NCBI GenBank assembly: GCA_036365455.1
Contig: JAWQUS010000004.1
Location: 6,145,501-6,209,500 of the forward strand
Direction of reading: 5' to 3'
Length of the DNA: 64,000 bases
Source of the DNA: Macrosoma leucophasiata
Taxonomy: Eukaryota > Arthropoda > Insecta > Lepidoptera > Hedylidae
This document shows, piece after piece, positions 43,460-54,235 of this stretch. The translations under genes and the position numbers were made by a program. The notes below the pieces were generated by a model. It saw only the letters and a program-made list of their open reading frames with translations. It made no database searches and had not been told where the DNA came from. Every line of letters begins with the position of its first letter. Position 1 is the stretch's first letter.

Positions 43460-43780
43460 ATGCACAACAACAACGTTAATATTAAATTTTTCACATCCGC
43501 CATTATGAACCTAAGCACAGACATTAGGTACATGTCATATTTTATGCAACAGATCTACGGTGGACTCGATCGAAACCTATTTACAATTAAAGATCGTAAA
43601 AAAATAATTGTTCGGAGTCGAGAACATGTATCCGCAGAATTCGTATTTTTTGATAATTCGTGAAGTAAAATCAATAATTTTATAAATTCAAATGTCAATG
43701 CCTGCCATTATTACGTAAACATTTCGTTTTTAATAAACATCATTGAATTATTGCCGAAACTGGACAGGATAGGCAATTTT
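43460..43780. other. Anonymous AT-rich DNA
   Basis: A 67-codon frame at 43460-43663 has no recognisable domain. Confidence 0.4.
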
Positions 43781-43784
43781 CAAA

Positions 43785-43874
43785 AATCAATTGCTGTTTG
43801 TTAGTTTCGCTAAAACTGTAGTGTATTTTTTATCTTTACTTTAAATCGATACGAAGTTCGCCGGGCCAGCTAGT
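43785..43874 (+). mobile_element. Helitron-like family G, 3' end
   Basis: TGTTTGTTAGTTTCGCTAAAAC then GATACGAAGTTCGCCGGGCC and AGCTAGT. The body is mostly deleted. Confidence 0.6.
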
Positions 43875-43879
43875 TTATA

Positions 43880-44150
43880 ATAAAACCATACTTTCTTCAC
43901 AAAGATTAACATTTTTAAAAAGAGCAGAGCACATCTGCTCGGTGTTTTTGAACCGATCATTCCTTCCTACTTCGCCCCGTTGGAATGGTCGGACCGCCAT
44001 TTTTCGGTTGACTGACTGCACTAGGTAGTGGGCGGTGGGTCGTCACGACTCGACGCCTTTGGAACCGATACCTAGGGTTGATTTTGAAAATAATGTTAGT
44101 TTATTATCACACCAGATATATTTGCAAAAATAGTGCTATATCAATTAGGT
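43880..44150. other. Anonymous DNA
   Basis: Somewhat GC-richer than its flanks around 43970-44065, with no recognised feature. Confidence 0.4.
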
Positions 44151-44153
44151 GAT

Positions 44154-44590
44154 GGTAGAGCTCCAGTGATCGCGAGCGTAGGCAACACTGTGTTACCTAA
44201 TCAACTTGCCAAATGGTAATGGTTCAGCGCTGTTTTTTTCTGGTACGACTCTGTAATCTTTGGCACAGAGTCATACCAACTTAAACCTCAAAATTGGCAA
44301 CGCATCTACTTAGACATCTCTGGTTTGTATGTAGATGTCTATAAGCTAGAGCAGTGATTCCCAAAGTGGTCCATATAGACCCCCTGGGATCTATGGGAGA
44401 CTCGATGGGGTCTACGTATATGCGTAAATAAAAATGGGATATATGGGAAAGTGATATAAATGTTAGCAAGGGGGTCCACCGAAACCAGAAAAAAATTGAC
44501 AGGGGTCTACAAGAAAAATAGTTTGGGAACCTCTGAGCTAGAGTATTCATTGAACTGTATGTTTGTTTGCCACTTCATGACATAAAAAAT
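44154..44590 (+). repeat. SINE-A, split by a hAT MITE
   Basis: The 5' part (TGGTAGAGCTCCAGTGAT to AGATGTCTATAAGCTAGAG) and the 3' part (AGCTAGAGTATTCATTGAAC to CACTTCATGACATAAAAAA) join across 44352-44543. The copy is diverged. Confidence 0.85.
44352..44535 (+). mobile_element. hAT MITE inserted in SINE-A
   Basis: Starts CAGTGATTCCCAAAGTGG and ends TAGTTTGGGAACCTCTG, imperfect inverted termini of the CAG-TTCCCAAA type typical of hAT elements. The exact 8-bp duplication AGCTAGAG flanks it (44344-44351, 44536-44543). It is 184 bp, with GGGGTCTAC words inside and no coding capacity. Confidence 0.95.
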
Positions 44591-44594
44591 GAGC

Positions 44595-44900
44595 TAGCAA
44601 AAACCTAAGAACGCATATACTCGTAGAGTAATTCAAACTTCCTTTAACAACAAAGTTAATTATTGGCCTACTCCCGTTACGCTTGGATTATTTCCGTTCG
44701 TTGACACATGTTTAATGAAGATCTAATTCAACTATTATTTAGATGTTACTTGTGGTGGATGATGCATAAGAAATATTTTAAAACTTATAAATAACCTTGA
44801 TCCTATGAAGGTTTCACTAAAAAGTTGACTCTCCTTAGTAGTGTGATCAGTGAAGTGCCTTTTTGCTTGATCCAAACAAATAAAGTGTAAAAATAAGTGC
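44595..44900. other. Anonymous DNA, possible leader of a short ORF
   Basis: No repeat recognised. It leads into the ATG at 44905. Confidence 0.35.
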
Positions 44901-44904
44901 CTAA

Positions 44905-45292
44905 ATGCCGCTTACTCGTGCAAGCACGACACCAAAACTATGAGTTACTTATTACTCAAGCAAGCACGACACCAAAACTATGAGTTACTTCTTACTCAAG
45001 CAAGCACGACACCAAAACTATGAGTTACTTATTACTCAAGCAAGCACGACACCAAAACTATGAGTTACTTATTACTCAAGCAAGCACGACAGCAAAGCTA
45101 TGAGTTACTTATTACTCAAGCAAGCACGACACCAAAAGTATGTGTGCCTATCGGGTCACATATCAGCAGAACGATTGCGATTACAAAAGCGCGGGAGCTA
45201 CAGGAGTGCCGATCGGCCTTAAAGGTCGAACGCGCTCTTTGGAATGCAACTGATTCTGTTGGAAAGCAACTGATACTACCACACTTATAGAA
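44905..45292 (+). pseudogene. Short ORF broken by a 40-bp tandem repeat, copy 1
   Basis: An ATG at 44905 opens a frame beginning MPLTRASTTPK. After the sequence ACCAAAACTATG the 40-base unit recurs until about 45140, which shifts the frame and adds stops. The reading TTPKVCVPIGSHISRTIAIT then continues to a stop near 45290. A second copy lies at 45640-45848. I do not recognise the protein; a retrotransposon ORF1 or gag N-terminus is possible. Confidence 0.4.
44908..45140. repeat. 40-bp minisatellite, about 5.5 units
   Basis: The unit has the words TGAGTTACTTATTACTCAAG and CAAGCACGACACCAAAACTA. Full units start at 44941, 44981, 45021 and 45061, and a partial one at 45101. Units are nearly identical (a few single-base changes). 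Forty is not a multiple of three. Confidence 0.95.
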
Positions 45293-45299
45293 CTGTCGA

Positions 45300-45600
45300 T
45301 AGTCAAAATAGTATAACTGATGTTTTATGTCATTTAAAAATAAAGGAAATCAATTTTTAGAATACTCAAAATAGTGTTTCTAGCGTTTGTGTCATTCAAA
45401 ATATAGTGATGAATATCCTATTCCTGAAACAGTTCCATTTATCATACGTTCATGTCATATAATTTACTGACTGGCAGATTATATCGTGGTAGATAGATAA
45501 ATTTATTATTTTATATTAAATACATTTATTATTTGTCCTCATGCTTTGAACCATTTTAAGTTGGAAATTGGAAAGTAGATGGAGTTAGCAAATTGCTAGT
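45300..45600. other. Anonymous AT-rich DNA between duplicated units
   Basis: Nothing recognised. Confidence 0.4.
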
Positions 45601-45639
45601 TCATTGCTGTTCATTCATAAACAATGCACTAACTATAAA

Positions 45640-45848
45640 ACGCTTATTACTCAAGCAAACACGACACCAAAACTATGTGTGCCTATCGGATCATACATCA
45701 GCAGAACAATTGCGATTACAAAAGCGCGGGAGCTGCAGGAGTGCCGATCAGCCTTAAAAGGTCGAACGAGCTCTATTGGAATGCAACTGATTCTTTTTGA
45801 AGCAACTGATTCTACCCTCATTGATCCCTATGCGCATAGATTTCCATA
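45640..45848 (+). pseudogene. Short ORF, copy 2 of the duplicated unit
   Basis: TTATTACTCAAGCAAACACG through GATTACAAAAGCGCGGGAGC matches copy 1. Over the roughly 105 bases from TTATTACTC to the indel at CCTTAAA(A)GG, copies differ at about nine sites. Most are third-position synonymous (for example GGG/GGA, ACG/ACA, CTA/CTG, TCG/TCA). A one-base indel then puts the copies in different frames. Unknown protein. It lacks the 40-bp expansion. Confidence 0.45.
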
Positions 45849-45849
45849 A

Positions 45850-46515
45850 AATAACGTTTAAATTTTGGATTTTTTTGTGTAAGTACCTAGTCATTTTTTT
45901 ACAGATGCAAATATAAAAAAATACAAATCAAAATCAAACAACCCGGGTCGTTGAAATAATTAAAAAACCTGTTCATCTCTTTAATTAATTGTAATTCAAA
46001 ACTGCCAACGGTACTAGTTCTATTAAGACGCAGTTATTGCCCCAATAATTTACTCAGTAATAAATAATATTTAGACATAGAAGTAATAACCCCGCAGTAT
46101 ACGGACCTGGGTGGGGTGCTAATATCTAAACTATTCGAAATTTCGCATACCGCGTAAGCCGTACTAAAGATCGGACAGCTATCAGTCGAGCAGCTGGTTT
46201 TTTCGCAATTCCAATATTTGCCCTATAGTAAAAGTTGATCCTAAAAGTAAAATGACCCCTTTCAAATTGGCTGGTGCCATACAAATCACCTTGTATGATA
46301 CAAAACGTAAGTAAGTAAGTAACAGATCACTTTTGCCGTCCAATTTACTGTATATAGATAGGTACACAACTTTCGAGTCTGGGAAACAGCCAAATTTTAA
46401 TGAGCGTTTGAGAAAGTGTAATAAAACGTGCGACAGTTTATATCTGTCATAGCTGTGTAGTTTACTGATTTATTTCATAGTATGAAAAGTAACACAATCT
46501 TGTACGTTATTTTTT
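45850..46515. other. Anonymous DNA
   Basis: No gene or recognised repeat. TAAGTAAGTAAG simple repeat near 46308-46320. Confidence 0.4.
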
Positions 46516-46519
46516 TGTT

Positions 46520-46596
46520 AGGAAGGTGGCAAACCAGGTTGCAGCTGACATAGATTTTATTATTGGTAGAGTTCCACTATAGGAGCTCGATGAGGC
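46520..46596 (+). repeat. SINE-A 5' fragment beside a reversed 3' scrap
   Basis: A reversed tail scrap (AAGGTGGCAAACCAGGTTGCAG) is followed at about 46563 by TTGGTAGAGTTCCACTATAGG and AGCTCGATGAGG, a SINE-A 5' end that continues beyond the LINE-J insertion. Confidence 0.65.
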
Positions 46597-46830
46597 AGAA
46601 TAGAATGGAATAGAAAAACTTTATTTGTAACAACAACATAAACACCAAAACTAAGAACACAAAATCAAGGTTGTTACAGAAAGGTCCCCAATTCAGCATA
46701 AAGCCGATCTTACGACCGGCGCTGGTCTTCCATTGGGGCCGATTTTGTGACATATAGGACCTAAATTATGCCAGCAAAATTTCTGTCATCTACAATAGAC
46801 AATTTTGTTTAAAATTGGCTGATACACGGT
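46597..46830 (-). mobile_element. LINE-J 3' end, reversed, inside SINE-A
   Basis: GAATAGAATGGAATAGAAAA, ACTTTATTTGTAACAACAAC, CCGATCTTACGACCGGCGCT and TCTTCCATTGGGGCCGATT match the 42634 copy. SINE-A sequence lies on both sides. Confidence 0.85.
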
Positions 46831-46842
46831 ACACGTTATAAC

Positions 46843-47097
46843 GAGGTAGGGCCCACCGCATTACCTAATTTATCTGCCGCTAAATGGTAGTGTTCGGCAC
46901 TATCGTGTTCCGGTTAGATGATAATGTATGGCCCCGTAATAACTATCTCAGAGACATAATAACTAAAGTCTCAGGGGTGGCAACGCATCTGCATTTCGAC
47001 CTCTGGTCTTTGTGTAAGTGGCTATAGACTGCAGTCACCACTTAACATAAATGTGAACTGCATACTTGTTTGCCACCATCATTACACATAATAATAA
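46843..47097 (+). repeat. SINE-A, older subfamily, rest of split copy
   Basis: AGGGCCCACCGCATTACC through CAGGGGTGGCAACGCATCTG to CACCATCATTACACATAATA. The GTAATAACTATCTCAGAGAC variant marks the older subfamily. A reversed scrap (about 47100-47180, GAATGACTGCAGCCTATGG, ACCAGAGGTCAAAAAGCAGA) follows. Confidence 0.8.
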
Positions 47098-47189
47098 AAT
47101 TATGTTAAGGGAATGACTGCAGCCTATGGAGCTGCAGCCATCTACATAAACACCAGAGGTCAAAAAGCAGATTTAACATTAAAAATGGA

Positions 47190-47645
47190 GTTCTCGCGGT
47201 GCTGCAGCTCCGAGTCACTTGCTACCCGAGCGTCGATGCGCACGTTTGTGTGAGTGTGCCGTTTTGAACGTTTTGTCCGTAGTTTCCATACTGTTGATAT
47301 TTGTACATTAGGCCGCTCCGGTCGCCCTAATTAGGGATCCTAACTCCCTAAATGTTATTACACTACCCTGATCCTTGCTATCGGACCTTGAATACCGTGC
47401 CTTATTATACAGGCCAGAAAGCAAAACCATACAGAAATAAATATAATTAAATATCTATCCATCAATATTCTAAAGTTTTGTCTCCTGAGATGTAGATAGT
47501 AGCCCCCCTAGTATCGGATGTCGATTGAAAGGGCAATAGACCAGCTACCTGCTATCTAGGCATACTAACGAGCATGTCGTCACGATGGAGCCTCTAAGGC
47601 TAGTGACACAACGAAAAGGATTGTAAAAGAACCTTATTATATGCA
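47190..47645. other. Unassigned DNA with a GC-richer patch
   Basis: About 47200-47420 is GC-richer (GCTGCAGCTCCGAGTCAC, ACCCGAGCGTCGATGCGCAC). It may be a retroelement or a gene-derived scrap. No frame with a known motif. Confidence 0.35.
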
Positions 47646-47654
47646 GTTCGTTTT

Positions 47655-48055
47655 TTTTATGTCATGAAATGGCCTACAAGCATAAAGTTTTCTAATTTCC
47701 TCCATTGGTGGTAAGTAAGTGAATACTATAGCGTAGCCTATACCTAAACATCAACCAGGTACATTTCTTATAAGTAAGGCAGGTGACAAAAAAGCATGCA
47801 GTTCACATTAATGTTAAGTGATGATTTGATAGTCATTACGGGACCATACAAATAGTAAATGGGGTCCATTTAGCCTTTAATAAAACATCTACATAAAAAC
47901 TGTAGATGCGTTGCCACTCCGGATGTCTAAGCTGTTGCATCTCTGTGCTGGAAATTACAGGGCCGTACATGACCGGAACACGCTAGCGCTCAACCTTGCC
48001 ATTTAGCGACTAGCAGATTAGATAATGCGGTGGTTGCTACACTCTACATTAAGCT
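47655..48055 (-). repeat. Rearranged reversed SINE-A pieces
   Basis: A diverged tail (TTTATGTCATGAAATGGCC) is followed by a second tail at about 47777 (CAAAAAAGCATGCAGTTCAC) and a 5' two-thirds from GTAGATGCGTTGCCACTCC to AGATAATGCGGTGGTTGC. At least two copies overlap or are nested. Confidence 0.65.
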
Positions 48056-48139
48056 AATCGGATTAAGAGTTTTGATGCCACGGTTTACGTAATCAGTTTC
48101 TCCGAAAACTATTTTTAGTACAGAAAAAAAAGTGTTATA

Positions 48140-48258
48140 CCTCAGGACCACCACAACGCATCTGCATTAAAGTCCTTGGTTCTTGTGTAGATGTCTATTA
48201 TAGTCTGCAGTATCTCCTTACAATCAGTATGACCTGCATGCTTTAAACCAGTTCCATT
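48140..48258 (+). repeat. SINE-A, 3' part, diverged
   Basis: CCTCAGGACCACCACAACGC, CTTGGTTCTTGTGTAGATGT and AGTATGACCTGCATGCTT keep SINE order. Confidence 0.7.
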
Positions 48259-48261
48259 TTT

Positions 48262-48545
48262 ATTTATGTGATGGAAGTGGCAAACAAGCATGCAGCTCAC
48301 ATTGATGTTAAGTGATGACTGCAGCCTATAGACACTCACACAAAGACCAAGGTCAAATGCAGATGCGGTACCACTCCTGAAGCCAAAGGTGTTATGACTC
48401 TGTGCCGGAAATTACAGGGCCGTATATTACCACCTGACCGGAACACGATAGTGCTGAACACTACCATTTAGCGGCAAGTATATTAGGTAATGCGGTGGTG
48501 CCTACGCCCGCGAGCTCCGTCACTGGAGCTCTACCACCAGTAAAT
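48262..48545 (-). repeat. SINE-A, full length
   Basis: Reversed, from TTTATGTGATGGAAGTGGC to CTCTACCACCAGTAAA, with the 5' hairpin intact. Confidence 0.93.
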
Positions 48546-48781
48546 TTAATTATAAATTCCATTGCATTAATAGTGTTATCCAGCCAGTCTTCATCCATAA
48601 ACATCGCTGATGTTGAATAGGTTTGTACCTACCTTTGTATGATATGAGAGTTAGGAAGTATAAAATAATATTTAACTGCTACCGCTGAATGATCAATGCG
48701 TACGATCTACACAATCTGATTCCCCCTTCACCTTTTTGCAACAGGACAACTAGACAGGAGAAACTAAACGAACGAAACTAA

Positions 48782-49030
48782 CTAAACAGGAGAAGGGCGA
48801 AATATAACATCTCAATTATTCCAACTCAGCGTTTCGGCTCTACATTTATTATACTTACAGCTAAGATACGGCATACTTTGCCGGCTTCTTTGATTCCGAA
48901 AAACTACAACCTAAGTATCTTCAAATCTAGAGTGAATAGGGTACTTTCTAGACAAATTTTCTCATCTTGGGCCACATCTTCACTTTCCATCAGGTGGTCA
49001 AACGTCGGTCTATACAATAAATAAAAAAAA
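48782..49030 (+). pseudogene. LINE ORF2 C-terminal remnant with 3' tail
   Basis: An open frame from about 48782 to the TAA at 49022-49024 contains TLPASLIPKNYNLSIFKSRV and a following NRVLSRQIFSSW stretch. This resembles the C-terminus of Jockey/CR1-like ORF2 proteins. The coding end overlaps the tail motif TCACTTTCCATCAGGTGGTC, and the A-run follows at 49020. It has no ATG and is heavily 5'-truncated. Confidence 0.7.
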
Positions 49031-49031
49031 T

Positions 49032-49378
49032 CTAATGAATATTAATACCGATTCCATCTGTTAGCATCTGTTATAGTATAATAATAGAAAAAAAAAACAC
49101 TGAAACTAAATTCTGTATTAAATGGCCTAAATCCAACACAAATGACTAAAAAAAATATAGTTTACAATAACCGTTTCTTAAAATTGTCGAGAACTATTGA
49201 GAAGTTCAGGTGTAGTCCATCTGTTATGTTTAAAAATCAAATAAATCCCTCTATAAACCTGCCCGTAAAACACGTGTGCCCCAAACAATCATTAACACAT
49301 TAATACTATTACAATAGTTTTACAATTAGACAATACGGTAGATAAGATAATCACTGACACCTGGTACTATTGTCTTTT
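49032..49378. other. Anonymous AT-rich DNA
   Basis: Nothing recognised. Confidence 0.4.
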
Positions 49379-49379
49379 T

Positions 49380-49515
49380 TATGTCTGAAGTTTGACAGAC
49401 AAGCAAACGGACCACCTGATGGAAAGTGGTCACCGTCGCCTATGAACATTTGCAACCATGAGTTGGCGACGCGCTGCCAGTCCTGTCTAGGGTTCAGGTT
49501 ACAACTTGTCTGGAC
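49380..49515 (-). mobile_element. LINE 3' tail, reversed
   Basis: GACAGACAAGCAAACGGACC, ACCTGATGGAAAGTGGTCAC and GAGTTGGCGACGCGCTGCCA are the reverse of the tail seen at 32500-32606. This is a very short 5'-truncated insertion of that LINE type. Confidence 0.8.
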
Positions 49516-49519
49516 GATT

Positions 49520-51637
49520 TGACATAATTTAAACCTTTTGTATGGTTAACATCTGTTTGTATGTCGTCACTTCATAGGTAATGGATTTAATTCTTATCGG
49601 CGGATGAATGTGCTCTCAAATTCTTATATTCTCTTTATTTACTGTTACAAAGCAGTAAATACATTTTTATTTACTGCTTTATACATCAATTTACTATTTT
49701 TAAAGATTTTTATAGATTTTTCAAAAATATAGTAAAATTAAATTAAAATAAATTAAATATTAGACGTGAAATCTCAGTCTATAACAAGTAGTTATTAAAA
49801 TTCAACATTGTAAAAAGCGAAACAACACAAAACGACTCTTATAAAATTGTAGGTATGGTATTTTGACGTCGCCGTTCAAATATCATTTCAAATATTAATA
49901 TTAACAAAAACCTTTCCATGTAATTATTTTATTCCTAAAGACATTCATTCATTAATATGAAACTCTCCTTCCGCATCAGAATTTTTATAGGAATCCAAAC
50001 AGTGAGTTATTTTTTTAAATGGAAACCCACAAATTTTTAAAAAGCCTTACTTATATTTTAGAGAAACAAGAAAAGATTTCATCCAGTCCATGCGTCGTTT
50101 TATGTAATGGAAAAACTGAAATAAAAAATGCAGTAATTTGCTTGCAAACGGGTCTTGTGATAACAACCCATTCATCAAATTTGGACCAACACACGCATCC
50201 CTAAATTATACATCAAACTAAAACAATATCAACAAAGCATGCCCCCATGACATAACTGTACAGTTCACATTCATTCAACTCGACTATAACTCAGTTCTAT
50301 GCAAATACCATCTCCAGGTCCACAAGCATGTGGGAATCACGATTTCACGATCTCATGAATTACAACTGACTCATCTGGGGCCATGGGAAGACACGTGAAT
50401 CATTGGGTCAAGTACTGTCAAAATTTTTGGGTCGTTACTCATTAAAAGCGATAGTTCGACGTGGCGAATTTCAAGATTGTAGTCAGGTGATTTGCTTAGT
50501 GTAGGTATCTTGGCAAGTCTAGATTTTGATAAGTGATCAGTTTTTTTTTTTTACTTAATAGTGAAAAATAAGCGATCAATTAGGTTACCTATAGTTGATG
50601 ACTTGTTTATATTGGTGATAAAGTATTTTGCCTCTGTTTGAAAACAAAATATTGATCTATAGAAGTGGTAAATATGTCAAAGTTATAGATTAATGACTAA
50701 TTAAGTAACCCTTGACAACAATTTGATGAGCACTTTGCTAATGCAATGTAATTATTGCAGTTTTTATTAAATTATGATAATTAATTATCATGTTACTTGA
50801 AACCAGCAATGTCTACCAAATTGTTGATTACCAACTTAATGAAAACACAGTATCGCTGAACACTATAATTTAGCAAAAACCGCCCTAACTTAAGTGCCAT
50901 TTGAACTCTCCTTTCTCGTTCTCCCCAAAATTTGAATAAACTACTAAAAATAAAAAGAATCCGTGTATATTAAAACAAGTTATAAAAGTGCTTTAAATTT
51001 TTAAGTTCAATCCAAATAAAATATTACGGTGGTTGGCTTAAAAGGTAATTAGATACACTTTTTATTTCACGCTCCAATTAAATCATCTGAAAGTGATTGT
51101 TGAGTGATCAATATCGCTTTCGATTGCTTAAAGGATTTTATATGTGTCAATTACTACATTTTAATTTACTTCTCTATAATATGTCAGTCTGTTAGTTCTC
51201 AATTTAAGGTATTTAACAACTTTTTGGGCGTGTTTTGTACAATATCTATATAGAGTCACAGTCCTTGCCGATTTGCACTTGCCTATGGTTTGGACTGCGG
51301 ACGTCTGTTGACGAGTCTATTAAAAACTAATTTCGCAATGCGTCAAATCAAAAACTTTACGTTTTTTTTACACGTATGATTGACTTAAATAGAATTACAA
51401 TATGTAACACCTTTAAAAAGTGATCACTACGCTATCATAAAATGCCACTTTTGTCTAAATTCGTATGTATCAGGAACAGATTGAATAAGGTAAATTAAAC
51501 ACAAATCATTCAAAATATATTTATTCAACATCGGTGATCAGATATAAATTAATTCTGAATGCCATTCATACTAATTCGACTAAAGAAAATCCAAAAAAAA
51601 ATCAGCGTGACACAAAAAAAAAAACGTTCGTGAACAT
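49520..51637. other. Anonymous AT-rich DNA
   Basis: The longest frame (50019-50204, 61 codons) has no recognised motif. A 13-bp stem (AAAGCAGTAAATA / TATTTACTGCTTT) is at about 49650-49682. A possible SINE-A scrap (CGCTGAACACTATAATTTAGC) is at about 50852-50872. Confidence 0.45.
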
Positions 51638-51640
51638 TAA

Positions 51641-51786
51641 CCCCCTTATTCATAAACGTACATTAGATACGTTTTAGCTATAGAATGCTTCGTCTTTGTC
51701 GGTTGCATCGTCAAATGTGCAGGATAGAAAAAGACAAAGGAGAGATTAGCAACACTTTAGCTAAAATACGTTTATGAATAAGGGGG
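51641..51786. mobile_element. PIF/Harbinger-type MITE
   Basis: Inverted termini CCCCCTTATTCATAAACG and CGTTTATGAATAAGGGGG bound 146 bp. The flanks are TAA on both sides (51638-51640, 51787-51789), matching the 3-bp TWA duplication of PIF/Harbinger transposons. It has no coding capacity. Confidence 0.9.
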
Positions 51787-51789
51787 TAA

Positions 51790-53430
51790 AACTTTGACAA
51801 TAAACTTTCAACTTCAACGATTCTAATTATTCAAATCAAACGGAATATTCTCCAAGAAGCGTGTTCAGTAAAGATGCGGTGTTAAAACCGATATAAAGCA
51901 TACATTAACCGTTGAAACCCTGTGAGCGTTAGACTCGCTTTCCAATGAAGATGGGCACTACTTTCCGTTGCTAGTTAATTCAGCATTCCAAAACCCGGCG
52001 TGCTATTCGGCACGGACTATGAACCCGTCGATACTAAAACAAATGGAGCTGACATTGCATTTGCTAGGGAATCAAAAAATCTGTTTCTCTTGGAAGACAA
52101 TACTTCCGTAGGTATACCATAAAATACTTTACTGAGTATTTAATAATTAGATTGAGTTGTAGATAGTTGTACTTCGTACTTCATAAGGAATATAGAATAT
52201 GATTTGATTGGATCCTATACAGATAAAAAACGTGTGCAATACAGAGGTGGTAGAAGTGGGACCTTCAAACAATTCTTAAGAGACACTATTAAGCTTACTA
52301 TCTAATTTTCTCTCATGTTAAATCTTATGAATTTATGTGTCTGTCGATTTTTAAATCATAACGATGCTAAAGAAGATTGCACGTTAAATATTTTCAAAAA
52401 TATTTAAAAACTAGACTTTTTATTAGATATATCTATAATAGAGTAATTATTTTACTCTATTTTGAGAACGTACGCAACTGAAATGAAATGTTTTATTGAA
52501 CCCTTATTAGGTATAAATAAGGCCTTCTATCGAATTTCACGTCGTACCTATAAGGAAATAAAACAAGTAGAAGGAAAATGAGGAACTTTAACAAATTAAT
52601 AAAATTCTTTTACAAAGCTAGTCTTTTTATTTATGTTGTCCTTAAAAATAAAGAAATTATAATTTAAGCAGGAACACACTCTATCAATCGGTATCTATAT
52701 AAAGTAATAATGTCCATACTACTATCTCAAAATTTAATTGTTGAGTTGGTATACTTGGGAGAAACTTCAATATCTGTTAGATAAGCAGTTCATTATTAAT
52801 TAAGGTGCCCAAAGCATATCGATGGGTAGTTTATAAATTTCACACAAGTTTAAAAAAAAGTAATTAGATAACACTTTAGATTAAAAGTACAGTGGTTAAT
52901 TCTTTATGTCGACCACTATCGATAAATTATCTCAAATCATGATAAGATTTTGAATAGTAAACTTTGAAATTGTAATAATAGCTTACGATAGTGAAAACAC
53001 GCAAGTAAAAGTTGTCGTTGTTATATTTAACAGAAATAGTATTTATTGGAACAAAATTTATAAGCACGAAATAAATTTTAAAACAGCAGGTACGAGATTT
53101 TTTCATTATTATTTTTTTATAATTTAACTGGACTTTGATTTATTAACCAAAGTAATTTAAAACGTTTCATAAAACTCAGCTACATACGAGCATAAACTAT
53201 TAACAGTACTTTGTTCTTTCCATAATAATAATTGATGTAAAGGTATTTTAAGCACTGTATAATATTTACAACTAACGAAACAGTTCAATGATTTGAGTAA
53301 ATGGGTAATAAATACTTTCTACCCAACACTAGTAGGTGACCTGAAGAAATATAAAAAAAAAATATACGATGATTTTCAGATACTTTTCACCATCGTCTTT
53401 TAAACAACAATACTTTAGCTTCGCAGTTTT
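51790..53430. other. Anonymous AT-rich DNA
   Basis: No gene or recognised repeat over about 1.6 kb. Confidence 0.45.
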
Positions 53431-53490
53431 ATCAACCGTAAAAGAAATAATAAGTATGCCGTGTCCAGTGAGCTTTGGTTGAAGTGAGTA
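53405..53490. repeat. Direct repeat X, left copy
   Basis: CTTTAGCTTCGCAGTTTTATC, AACCGTAAAAGAAATAATAAG and ATGCCGTGTCCAGTGAGC match 54236-54333 with scattered changes. It lies just outside the 3' end of the RTE-like LINE fragment. Confidence 0.75.
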
Positions 53491-53499
53491 TGTATGTAT

Positions 53500-54042
53500 G
53501 TATCTTCACGCCAGGTCCCTAACGGGGTAGGCAGAGAGTGTGGAGCGCCAGATATCCCGGTTCTGACACACCTCCCGTGCCTCATCTACCTTCATCATTC
53601 TCTTCATACATGCATGCCGATTCCTAAGACTTTTGACCCCACCATCAGACAGAACTCGACATAGTTGGTCGTGGTAGGTCAGTTTTGGTCTTTCTGGGCC
53701 TCTGCAACCATCCACATTCGCATTGTTAATCTGATTACTCATTCGCTCATTCGACATTATTTCTATATGCCCGAACCATCGGAGCATACCTTTTTTAATT
53801 TTTACACCGATACTATCATTCACGCAAAGCCTCTTTCTTACATCTTGGAGTGAGTAAATAGCTATAATGATAGCCTCGAGTCTCAACTTAGCCTTCCCTA
53901 GAACGTCCGATGACAAATCTTCTTTCTGTATAGTAATACTTTTTCGATTTCTTCCTAGGAAGAGTAATAGGTGAAATAGTGGCCTTTGGTTCAACTTCTG
54001 ATTCGAAACGAACGTAAAATTTAAAACAGCCAGTTTGTCCAC
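53500..54042 (-). pseudogene. RTE-like LINE ORF, C-terminal fragment
   Basis: A 178-codon minus-strand frame. From about residue 75 it reads as the C-terminus of RTE-type LINE polyproteins common in insects: KIKKGMLRWFGHIEIM, a short NNANVDG linker, RGPERPKLTYHDQLCRVLSD, then RNRHACMKRMMKVDEAREVC and the end WRSTLSAYPVRDLA. The reverse-transcriptase core and endonuclease are missing. The first roughly 50 residues are not recognised and may come from other DNA. After the stop, read in reverse, a TACATACATACA tail lies near 53490. Confidence 0.8.
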
Positions 54043-54235
54043 TAGAAAAAAATAATTACTAAGTTATTCTACGTAGATCGTCGGCACGCACCTGTATTTC
54101 CTCCATCCCTTCCTAAATAATCGGCTGTTGACACCCTTGTAGCAAACGTAAGTAATTTAGAATTAAAATCCAAACTATTTTTATCATCCGTTACAAAAAT
54201 CATCAAACGAAACGTAATTAAAAATGTTCAAGTTA

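Noticed and set aside
43215..43479. Glycine-rich protein
   Set aside because: Pure minisatellite translation in two frames.
44908..45140. CRISPR-like array of direct repeats
   Set aside because: The 40-bp units are contiguous without unique spacers, and the DNA is eukaryotic; it is a minisatellite.
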